In this document: one piece after another, positions 20,201-31,200 of the stretch
Numbering within the stretch: position 1 is the first letter of the stretch
How the letters are laid out: each line of letters starts with the position of its first letter
Assembly: GCF_022539665.2 (NCBI RefSeq)
Contig: NC_081331.1
Span: 11,936,638 to 12,000,637, forward strand
Reading direction: 5' to 3'
Origin: Daphnia carinata
Taxonomy: Eukaryota > Arthropoda > Branchiopoda > Diplostraca > Daphniidae
Length of the DNA: 64,000 nucleotides
Position numbers and translations under genes: made by a program
Notes under the pieces: model-generated
Database searches by the model: none
Told to the model about the DNA's origin: nothing
What the model saw: only the letters and a program-made list of their open reading frames with translations

Positions 20201-23200
20201 ATGCTCCATTGTATCTTTCATTTCACTTTGAGATGCATGTTGTACTTTCTTTGTGTTTTTCATATCTTTTCATTCCCAATCATAGCCTTATTCATTTTCA
20301 TTGTGTCAGACGTACATATTTTCTCTTTCGTTCGCCAGCTATAGCGTTTTGTCTTTGTTTTCTAAACAAGAACAGCGTGCCACGTTCACCACTTTGTGTG
20401 GATCTTCAGTAAGGGGACACGCGATGGCACATAAAAGAAAGGTTTTACCGGATGCGAAACAAATTACTTTTGCTACACGGTAAGAAATGGACCAGGCTAT
20501 TGACTCTCGGAGCTGTTTGATGCCGTTTCACGGAAGTGACAAACGTGATTGGTTGATTGATGGCTCAGACAAGAGGCAAAGTTAATTGCGTCGCCGCCTT
20601 TAAAAAAAAAAAGATTTTCTTTGACTTCCTAGTTTCTGATGTGACATGATCCGGCTTTGCACTTAATTGAAAAATTTCAATATTCTTTTAATTTATTTTT
20701 CGAAATTTATTTTCTCGGCTGTGTTGGGTCTACGCTACAATGGCATGGAATATTCACTAACGCAGGTGGCGCACACAGTATCGATTTGGCTGACTCTGTC
20801 GCTCGCCTTCTGGCGCTACGAAGTACTGAAAAACGGAAGGCACCAACGTCGTAAAAACGGACGTCGTTGTCACCAGGTACGAAATTGCAAAAAAAAAAAT
20901 AGAACAAAAAAAAGCAAAAGCTCATTTATGTTTTCAATTTGCTGGGATTTACTTCCTGTTTTTCATGCATGTTCACGGTTAATGGCAGGAGCGCTGTACG
21001 CGAACCATCGCCATGGCTTACATTGGTTCCGTCTTACTTTGCATACCATCGTTTATCACCTTCGGCATACAGTCGGAGCCAATCAAAAACAATGATTTTA
21101 CGAATAACCAAACCTTATCAAAAGCTTCTTCATGGGGATCGTCTACCTCACAGCCACTGCAGCCTGACGTCGTCATATACAAAGTGGATTTGAACCGCAT
21201 CGCCAAAAACCACGATGGCATCATTCACAAGGTACAGCTTGCAGTAAAAAATCTTGTTACTTCGTCTCGGAAACAAACAATGAGCCTTACAACGAATACG
21301 TGTATTGCTGCGGCTATGCATGTTGGCCTATTAGAGGCATTGTATAACGAAAAACGATAGTTTGACGTCAATCCTCATATTACGGGCCTCTGTTTGGCAT
21401 CTGTTTACGGTTTTCCCATGTAACACAAGTGCCTCCAAGGAATATCTATAACTTCATTCTTCCAATCGCTTTGGAATTTATCTTATTAATTTGGATACCT
21501 GACTAAAGTTTCATCATGCAGATTCGAATTTTATATTGTCGGAACAGCTGAACAGACGTCAACACAAGAATTCAAAGAACATTCTTCGTTTGTTCTCGCG
21601 TACCATTGAGCTATGCTACGTCAATGCAAGAGCATTCGCACAACGGCCTTTTTCTTTTTTTTTTTGTTTTGGTCGTCTTATATTATCTGTTTTACAAGCT
21701 TAAATTAAAAATGTTTCAACGAGTGCGAGTTCAGCGTCCACATTTAAAAGCCATTATGCTTCTACTACTATATAATTCATTCTTTTTTTAGCAAGGATGA
21801 ATTTAAACACAGCGCATACGCACCAGGTGAATTTTAGATACCACTATGCACTACAAAGTAGACATAAATTAATTCTCCGTTGCTGTGCAGTAGTCTGCAG
21901 AAGCCGGCTTTAGTCTTGAACTATAGGAAACAAAGTTGGAAAAGAGAGCAACGGGAAATTGATTATTTATGGCCATATCCTCCGTGTATATGTTAAATAA
22001 AACGTTAAATTCAGTGTAATCTCAGCGTTTTCAATCGAAAACCGAATACCCTTCAACATAAAAATGGCATTAAAAACCTGTCAAAAAATGAATAATCCCA
22101 CTTCGTTGATAGATACGTTAGAGAAAGGATAGCTGAAGCTTTGAGTACTTACTCTATGACTCATGTTCCAAGCCCTCATACAGGCACTGATCTACCAAAT
22201 CCCCCCGTCTCTCGTCTTGTTATTCCATTTAGTAGTAGTAATGCTTCGCACCGTTATTGATATCATTGTCATTTGACAAATTAATCTTCTCGTTTGATAC
22301 AGCGCGGCCTCGTGTTTCATCCTTTCCGAATTCCCATTAATTGTTGAACTAGATGCTTCTAAACATCAGCACTGGCAACAGATTCTAACCAGCTAGCTCT
22401 CATTCCTATATGTAATATAAACTAAATTTGGGAAAGAGCTAGCCTATTCCAAGCAACCTAATAAGGAGGCCAGCCTGTGATGCTTTTGCTACTTCATTGA
22501 CGTACAAGCAAAAATTGCGCCTACGGAGTTAGACATGTATAGCGCATTTGGAACAACTTTGCTGTAGGATGCCCTGTACAAGGAATTGCGGGCTTCTCCA
22601 TTTATGTACGTCTTTAGTAGCGCACATATCAAACAGAAATCGTCTTTCATCTGACCCACCAGTTCGCCCGTCAACCTTTTCGTAAGACGTCATATTTTTT
22701 GCAATCTAATTATATATGGATCGATATTAAGCGACACGCTCTATATCTCCCTCTCTTTACTTATTATTAGTGTGACGTTCACGGGGAGCACATAGCGCAG
22801 AAGGTACAAAATATATTTCTCTCTTGAAGCAAATTAACCATTCGATGTGGGACGCTGCAGCGTGAGTTGAAAAGAAAGAAGCGGACACGCCAGAAAAAAA
22901 TAATAGAGCCCTCCTAAAGGGTGATTGGTGAGAGAGCCATTATAAAATAATCGTGGCCCTGAATAAATGAGCGATGGACGAAAGGGATCAGCGGACCTCC
23001 AGTCCAATTGAAAAATAAATTCTCGTAAAATATCAGTTGCTCGTTGAACCTAATTGGTTTCCACAGTTTTGGCAAATTAGTGGTAAGAGTCGTCGTGCGA
23101 GAGAGTATATCTGCGTATTGATTCATCACGGAACAACAGGTCTTTCTTGAATAACGAAACGTTAGAGAATCGGCAAAAAACTGTCGCGTGCGAGCTGAAT

Positions 23201-25301
23201 GCATTCTCCAATGCACGCTGATCTTTTCATTAAAAGATAACGTATTCCATTGTTAATTTCAGGCCCATTTGTGGGCGTACTCGGTCGTCATGAAACTGGG
23301 ACCTTGTCTGGTGTTGACGGGTAAGTGTTGAAATGAAATTCGCGTGTGTTTTCACTGTCACATTTCCGACTGTCGCTATACGCTCTGAAATAGTGAGTAA
23401 AAAAACGAGAAAAGCGAGCGATGCAATATTTTATTATTCGTGTTCGTAACTGACAGTTTCCTGTTTGTGCGAAATCAGTGCTGACTTGCTGGCTGGTGCG
23501 AAGACTTTGGGAAGCTGAAAGACATCACCAGTCACTGACTGCCAAACTAAACAATGACGGCCGCGAACACCAGCGTCAAGAGCAACACCCACAACAACAA
23601 CAACATCAGCATCAACAACAGGGACCAATGCCGATACAGCCGAAACCAGTTACTCCGTTGCTACGGACCCGTCATGAAAACGTCAACCAAGTCAGTTTTG
23701 TTTTTTTCTTCACACTCCTTTGTGATGTAGTACCCTAAGCCAATGGGATCTGTTTGTATTGAACAAAACTACAAAATCTAACGTGATGTACGTATATATA
23801 CAGTATAACTTTGTGGTTGGCAACTTCCCGCTTCGCGAGTCGTGACACGAATATTTGGAAACAACGCAATCATTGCTATCGTATAGCTACTTAGCGTTGC
23901 CTGCAAACCCTAACTCGATTTTGGAGGATGCCCGTCGTACGTCAGTTGATTCAATTACTTTTTTCTGATGACGACGCTCGCCAACTTTGTTTGGCCAAGA
24001 ATAGTTGCAATCTCGAGGTAGAATTAGCGTTTACCAAACGCAATCTCACGAAAAAGAGCTCGTTTTAATATCACCCCCCTGTTGGTTGAAACGGGAGACA
24101 GCCAAGAAATATTTGAACCGAAAACAGAATGATTGATTTCCTTTCTCGTGAAGCTGCGCTCCTTTTTCGAAATATTTAAAATTCACTCTAGATTAAACAA
24201 ACATTTCATCATTTTTCGTCATATTGGAACTCGATTGTGTCTTTGTTTAACCCGCACTTTTAGCGCATTGAAAAACATAAGAATAGCGAATTCAACAAAC
24301 GACGAATTGGGAGTGTCTCGTGACGGTTTCAACTGCGTACGTGCCATTACTTGCTTGCGTGTGGGAAACAAAGAAAGCTACGCCGTATCACATCGACGAA
24401 TGCATGATATCTAAGAACAAAAATAAAATATCAACCGTTCCGTAACTTGATTTATTATTTTATCCCTTTGAATGTTACCGGCATGCAGATCAGCCTGACT
24501 CAGCAACTGGAGATGAGGCAACTCAACTCGGACATGAATCGTGATGCGGGTGTCCAGATCATAGTAACAGAAGCTGCGATCGCCGACAATATCGAACCGT
24601 CTAGCGACACCCGCATCGTGAAACGTCCCTCGCTGACGGCGATCACATTGAGCAGTGGCGATGCCCTACGAAATCGTCAATCAGAACTTGTTATTCCGAG
24701 CCGCCATCGTCGCAAACTTTCGGTGGTAGAGTTTAGCAGCATCGTTATGTCGACTGCTTCGACTTGTTGTGATCGTGAGGACGGTGGTGTGAAAACGGAT
24801 GCCGAATCTGAAGCAGCGACGGTCGTCGATAACGAAGAGACTGTGCTGGATGCATCAGCGGCGCCACACTCTCACGTGACTACCCTAAATTCAACCAAAT
24901 CGTTGCGGCACAAACATCAAACGGATAGAACAACGCGCATGTTAGTGGCCGTATTGGTTCTCTTCCTAGTGACGGAAATCCCGCAAGGAGTGATGGCGCT
25001 GCTAAGCGGTGTTCTCGGACGTCAATTTTTCATCAAATGTTATTCGACCGGCATGGGGGAAATCCTGGATCTGCTTGCACTGCTCAATTCGGCAATCAAC
25101 TTCCTGTTATATTGTTCGATGAGCCGTCAATTCCGCCGAGCTGCCCGCTCTCAATTCCGGCGATTTTTTGGCACAATGACGGGCGGAAACGACTGTCACG
25201 GTGGCTCACCAGTCGACTGCTTCTTTCGGCCCAAGCTCCTGACTCAACCACTACCCATCAACATTTCACCATCCAATCCGACTAGATGCACCCAGCTTTA
25301 A
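17208..25301 (+). CDS. Myosuppressin/FMRFamide-receptor-like class A GPCR
   Basis: Neuropeptide-type rhodopsin-family receptor, plasma membrane. Six exons: 17208-17741, 20766-20876, 20989-21231, 23263-23320, 23479-23690, 24489-25301; all GT-AG and in phase, 656 aa. The ATG at 17208 is the first in-frame Met after an upstream stop. N-glycosylation sites NIT (29) and NYT (40) in the N-terminus; TM1 ~91-115 (LANIVNIVVLS, N108); TM2 with LAVADF, D126; TM3 AHTVSIWLTLSLAFWRYEV, with WRY in place of DRY; TM5 in exon 4; TM6 TTRMLVAVLVLFLVTEIPQG (535-554); TM7 with LLALLNSAINFLLYCSMSRQFR (582-602). The SIWLT, TEIPQG and NSxINFxLYC motifs are typical of insect myosuppressin (DMSR) receptors and close relatives such as sex-peptide-like receptors. 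The third intracellular loop is very long (~210 aa) and partly Q/H-rich. Exact ligand cannot be told from sequence. AATAAA motifs at ~25,622 and ~25,855 could end the transcript. Confidence 0.88.
17742..20765. other. First intron of the myosuppressin-receptor-like gene
   Basis: About 3.0 kb between exons 1 and 2. Holds the unidentified ORF at 18231-18626 and short T/A homopolymers; otherwise no structure recognised. Confidence 0.6.
18231..18626 (+). CDS. Unidentified 131-codon ORF with three hydrophobic segments, nested in a GPCR intron
   Basis: Open frame on the same strand as the host gene. Three hydrophobic stretches (FIGVIYVSFMLYAAIASILL; KKSFVLLCTATALEIIQLFL; LVMGSVVPITLYTLL) are separated by charged linkers (NPRRLPISTVKK, DEKFGDLYESLRRLDYKG), followed by a polar tail. 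The composition looks like a small membrane protein or one exon of one. A splice acceptor-like TTTTTATAG at about 18,280 lies inside it, so the true start may be downstream. The pattern faintly recalls the N-terminal part of RCE1-type CAAX proteases, but not enough to name it. Could be a decayed insertion or a chance ORF. Confidence 0.33.
   Translation: MLFFCVDASCSLYIFIGVIYVSFMLYAAIASILLRQYLNGVNPRRLPISTVKKSFVLLCTATALEIIQLFLDEKFGDLYESLRRLDYKGTCRTLVMGSVVPITLYTLLRSTRTSICDSLDGINNEKRAHAP
21232..23262. other. Third intron of the myosuppressin-receptor-like gene
   Basis: About 2.0 kb between exons 3 and 4. No coding signal or repeat seen. Confidence 0.6.
23691..24488. other. Fifth intron of the myosuppressin-receptor-like gene
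   Basis: About 0.8 kb, AT-rich; ends in GGCATGCAG before exon 6. Nothing else seen. Confidence 0.6.
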
Positions 25302-28222
25302 ATCATTATTCAAGCACTGTAATTTTGCCCATGCCTAATGCCATCGTATTGTCTAATGTGTTCATATTATTTGAAGAGAATGGGCCATTTTTATTTGCTG
25401 TTAATGCAATTTTCATTGTTGTAAACAAATGAAAAAGACAAAACTTATCATTAAAATGGGAAACATCTTGATCAATCAGGTTACTGTTCATAGACAGAAG
25501 TATTCTTACAACCAGCGAGCGGTTTTAATTGCTTAAAAGAAGAAAATTTGGTAATGGTAAAAAAATTCTACCATTTTTGTCTCGTATTGATTTCTTTTTT
25601 TTTATCGTCTTACTGCTTTTAGAAATAAAACGCAGTGGTCCAAGGCCTGAATGGGGTATGAGACGCTAATGTCATTTTTATAAAAGACGTGAAGGAATAA
25701 GAAATAACTGAAAAAGATGACCAGCATAACAGAGTACACTATACCATTATGATCTGCTGAAAAAGCATGCGTGAATGTGTTTGGAGCAATTGACATATAA
25801 CCGTGAATGAATTGCGTGAATGCGCAACAATTATTACGTATTTAACTGATTTTTACAAATAAATAAATACAATATTTGGCAAAATTATCTTATTGCATTG
25901 CAACGTCTTCAATTGGAAAGGCACCATTTGAATGAGTAAAACTCAAGCAACTCGATTACAACGAGTCCTACTATTCCGCGTACGCCCCATGCGAAATGAC
26001 AAACTCAAGTTGATTACAGAAGCGTTATAATGGCAACCTGTATACGTCTGTTAATAGAGACTGGGTGTAGGTTGATCAACTGAACATTGTATTCTTAATA
26101 TAGGGGTCTAACTAATCAGTACAAGCAATCTCAAACTTGTGTGTACACCGAATTTCCTCCGTGTATTTTTCTGCACGTCCCCGTCCCGTCTTTACAGTCT
26201 CAAGTGCTGATTCGCCCAGTCGAGGGAATACTACAAGAGAGGCAAAGAAAAGAAACGAAGATGAATCGGAATGATGATGACGGGAGATGGCGGCAAATCG
26301 AACGGAAACTTGGCGATAAGGAGTAGCGGAAATCTCATTACGAGCCCTTCTCTTGCCCAGCAGGCTCTTCTACAAAGTCTCATCCGCTACGTTCCACCAC
26401 ATTCCATCCAATGGTCCGCTGAAAAGCCTTCGGCTGTCACAGATTGCGATACACCGAAACGCAAGTTGCTCGTTATTTCCGTTGATTATCTGATTGACAG
26501 CCGATAATCGGCCGTCGTACGTATTGGCACAAACACTAACGCTGATAGCGTAATCAGGGTTATGTTTACATGGCTGCAGAAATGATAGAACAATTACCGT
26601 TCAACATCTGGTTGGGTATTGAAAGAAAGTATGTACAACGTATGTGTTTTCCTAATTTACATAACTGTAAAAGAAAAGAGTGCTTGTCGATTAAAGATGT
26701 CCCCGTTCATACGCCAGAGGGTACACAAAGGCTTACAAAAATTTACCCAGTGGCACCGAAGTATGTCATCATAATGTACTAAGCAGAGAAAAAGAGTTGG
26801 GAGAATGCGACCCTGGCGATTCTTTATCCGCTTTGTTTTCCATTTTGCATAAGCTCCATGTGCGGTAAGAAAAATCAATGGACGAAATATCTCTGTATGT
26901 TTTCGTGAGTGTTCTGTGTTTAGGAAGGAAGCCGAACGACGCGCCTGCGTCATGACGTTACGTCGCCATTAAAGCCATTCTGAAAAGGAGAGGGAAAAAA
27001 AGGAAGACTTGCGTACTACGAACGTGAGCGTTCGTTTCCAATCTATGTCCCGTCTGCTTCTCTCTCTCTCTCTACCGCCTAGGTGGTCGTGACATTGGCA
27101 AGGTTTGCGTTACTTTGTTCCTACTTCATCATCGCTGAGTTGCTTTACTTCAGAGCAGATCACTTTTCTTTCTCGCAGTGGCCTAGGTTTTTATATGACA
27201 TCACCATTCGTCGACGTTCTTACAACGAGTCATCCACTTGATCACTCGACTCGTCCACTAGTTTCCATACAAAAGCAAAAGTGACAAAAAGGGAGGAACC
27301 GCTTCTCAACAGCGTGATCAGTTGTTGTGTTGTTGTTCGTGAATCACTTGAATCAATCTACAGTACGCACCGTCTGGATGTGGCAACCCAAAAAAACGGA
27401 AATCATAATTGAACAAGGTGAATCAGACAAGAATTGTGTGCAAAAAAGAAAGGCTGTTGAACTGCTTGGTAAATGAGGAAAATGTCGATTGATACGGTGG
27501 GGAAGTCATGTAGAAAGCAACCATCGTCTTGGTGAACCATGGCCGCCGCCATCAACCCACAAGGGCCAGCTGCTGGGGCGCTGCTTCCGCCGCCAATGCT
27601 GCTCAACAACGCTCCGTATCCTACCAACGCTTCTATTGTTGCAGCCACTCGTACACAAGCTTTCCGATCGATAATCAGTTGATATCATCTCGTCGGCAGA
27701 GAGGATGGTGAGTGTTTCGCCAGTTTGAATAGCTGCCAGAGTTTCAAGGTCTCCTTATTCGTTATGCACTTCACACCTCCTATACCAGCTGGCATATGTC
27801 TATCACACTGGTAATAGACAAACACTTCGTTGATAAGCGCCCATACCTTTGGCACTGATTTGTTTTGACATTCCGGCCGTGTTTCACTACCCTTTGTCTT
27901 TTTTTTTCTTTCTATGGAAGATAAAGGGTGTTAGTCTTTTTTTTCTTCAATGGGTTGTGTGTTTTGTTATGCAACTGTGTATTTTTGTTTTGCCTTTCGC
28001 AATTGCTATAGGTGGTGGTGGCAAAGACGACAACACACTGCTGCTGGATCGTCTGCTCCTGTTCGATGTTGTTGCTGCATTTTGCGCATTGCGGCTACAA
28101 GTTTCACCATACCGTATAATATAGTCTTCCCTTTTTTTTGGTCATTTCTTTCTGTCTCACGACGGATAAGATATAATCAGAAGGGGAAGAAATAAAACAA
28201 TAACAAAATAACACAAAAAAAA
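25302..28222. other. Intergenic region between two same-strand GPCR genes
   Basis: Start is likely 3' UTR of the upstream receptor (AATAAA at ~25,622 and ~25,855). A possible 5' UTR exon of the next gene ends at a donor-like GAGAGGATG|GTGAGT near 27,708, with a plausible acceptor TTGCTATAG near 28,012; this is only a guess. A short (CT)n run lies near 27,060. Short ORFs at 26141-26782 and 27849-28195 look non-coding. Confidence 0.4.
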
Positions 28223-31200
28223 ATGGAAGAAGAAGAAGATCGGCAAAGTTTACCGTTGAACATTGATATGGTTGGCCAAGTGCTTCACGGGTCAGACATG
28301 AACCGTTCGTCGCTTGACGAGCTCCTGGAATCGGTGGAAGTGATGATAGGCGTTAACGGTGACGAGTTCGCTACGCCCGTCTCGATCCTGAACGGACCGT
28401 TCCAGGCCGCATTGCTGGCCTTGTTGGTTGTGCTGTCGATCGGCGCCAACGCCTGCGTCATCAACAATATCCGGCACAACTGCATCAAATTGCGTTCCAC
28501 TCACTTCATCCTCATCCAGCATTTGTGCATGGCCGACCTGATCGGCGCTTCATTGATCCTTCCCGCTCCACTGGTCACCTCCTTCCGCGGACGGTGGGAA
28601 GGAGGCTCCAATCTCTGCCACCTCTCCAGCGTCGTCAACGTCTCCCTCTGGCTCCAGCACGTCTTCATGTTCCTCATGCTCAAGGTAAAATATCTTTGTT
28701 AAACATATAGTTTATACCTATCACCGTACACAGTATAGATCTCAGAGAATGCGCTAGACCGATTATTCTCAATATATCACTGCTGCTAACCAACGAGTGT
28801 CTATTATACCTTCGCTTCACCCTCCTTTTCTTTCTATTTCTTTTCTCCTCTTTTTTGCTTCTTCCGCTTGCTTGCTTCAATCTTTGCCTTTACCTCTTTT
28901 TTTCTCTCGGATCGATTCATTCTCCACTTATTCGACTATGTTGCCATCACGCCAGTATTGATGGCGTGTGATCCCATAGATTCCTTCCCGTTTGATTGAT
29001 TGCCAAAGGGCTTTCCTAACCATATGACGAAGCCCATTTTTTTAAGGAAGATTACTTTCGAATTTGCAAGCCGTTTGCTGTGAATACCAGTCACAAATTG
29101 CGTATGTCGAGCTAAATGATTTGTATTTCAGAATTCCCATAGTTTACCTTCGCATTCTCTAAGTTAACAATAGAACAGCGGCTTAGTATGTTCGTATGGG
29201 AAGACGAGGACACGAGCTAATGAATTAATGAGTAATCCCTTTGTGCGAAGTTTCTCCTCAATGTTAAATCATTGCTCGAAGAAGAAAGAGATAGCGCTTG
29301 GGTACTTTCTTTATGTTACAAAAAAGCTATTCTTCCATACCGCTCATCCCGGATTACTCCTCAGTCGATCTCTTTTCATCTTCTCCCCCACCCCCCTTCT
29401 TTTTTTACCATGAAACCAAAAAAACTTTTTCTCCAGTTATTGACCGTCAGACCCACAGTTCTTGTGAGTTCGGTTTCTTTCTCCAAACGTCTACACATCG
29501 TGAGGTCTGCATATAAGTGTAAATATCGATTTAACTTGCAACCAAAAATCGGGTATAACAGATGGCATGGAAGCGTATCGAAGAGTGACGCAAACGTATT
29601 TTGAGCTACATTTGAAAGCAGCGAACAGGTCTGTGATGAAAAAATTTCTGACGATACCACAAAACCAGCCAGTTAGACATTTGCGAATTTTCACGGGAAT
29701 ACGATTCGTTGCTCGGTGCTGTTCGTGTGACCATTTGTGTTCGATTCGCGTTTTCCAGTAAATTATTTTTGCCCTTTTCTCATGTGTACATCGATAGGAT
29801 ATCAGCTCCAGGATTACTGGCATCCTATATCAAATTTCGGGTTTCTTTTTATGTTCCATCTTCCCTTAGGCTTGCCAATATCACAGACTCTTTCCCTACA
29901 GGGCAAATAAAAGATGTACCTATATTCTTAGTGTTCCATTTGGTGTCAGTCTTCTGGGCCTATCACTCGGCATTGAAAGGAGGCATAGCGATTGGTTCTT
30001 GTCTCTATCTTTTGTCATTCTTCGGGAAAAAAAAAAGAAAAACCGGGGACTGAATAGTGTATTTTCAGCATAGGTTTTTTTCCATCGACACGCACAATTC
30101 GAACCAAGGGCCTTCTGGCCAACTCAAGCGAATAGGCATTGCGTACACTTGGACGAATCCACATATAACGTTGAGAACTTCAAGTAGCACACATTTGGCC
30201 GCTCTTATCAGACCACTCATTTTTTTTTCCTTAAAAAAAAAACGCGATGGAATATATTACTGTCTTGGCAGTTGTTTGGCTTTGTCAACTCCGACTGTTA
30301 TTCTTTTTTTGCGGTCTCTTGAAATACTGTGGGTATGCGTCAAGAGAACATTTTTCGGTCACCTCTTTACGTATGCCGTTGTGTGCCAAATATGCCGCAT
30401 GCTCTTACTTTGTTGTTGTGGTGCTTTTCTCTGCGGTTCTAAGTTCATATAGTCATTCAACTAGAGGAGATCTAGCAGCTCCTTCTCCCCCTTTTTTTAA
30501 GGGCTAAGTTCTTTTTACTTGGATGAACTCTAATTCTATTTTCAGGATCGTCGTGTTTTTCTATGTCAACAGAACAGGAGTCCAACTTGTCGTCCTTGTT
30601 TATTGTTTCGGGTGCGCCTTTTTCAGGGATAGCCTAGGCAAAACGACGCAAACACATGACTGATTCCAAAGCTAACTTTCTCTTCGTCACTGACAATCTC
30701 ATCACATTTGTAGAATGTACAAAAAGTAAAAATTTGATTCGATCCAAGACGAACAAAACAAAGAAACCAAAAAGAAAAGAGCCAACCGTTTTTTTAGACG
30801 CTATAAGAAGTCAGCACGAGAACCTGTTTGTTTTAGTTTGTTTTGTTTTGTTGTTGTTAATTTCTAATTGCTAACGGCGTATACAAAAGAAAGAAAAGCT
30901 TATAACACCATTTGCTAACGGAAATGCAAGAATGGCGTACTAAGAAACACAAGTGAGCCATTCGCTTGGGTAGCTTTCTCCGACTAGCATTAATTTGATC
31001 GCAATTGCCAAGGCAACTGACGGTGAACGTTGGCTAGTGCGGCTCAAAACTACCGCGTCGATCTTATTCGTACTTATAAGTCACTATACGATTGGACAAC
31101 TAGTCCATTTTTCCTTTCTTTCCCCTTTCTTTTCAAACGATTATCTTTGGCTGCATTGTTTTCTTGTTGTGTGTGTGTTTACTAAATAGCTATTGCGAAA

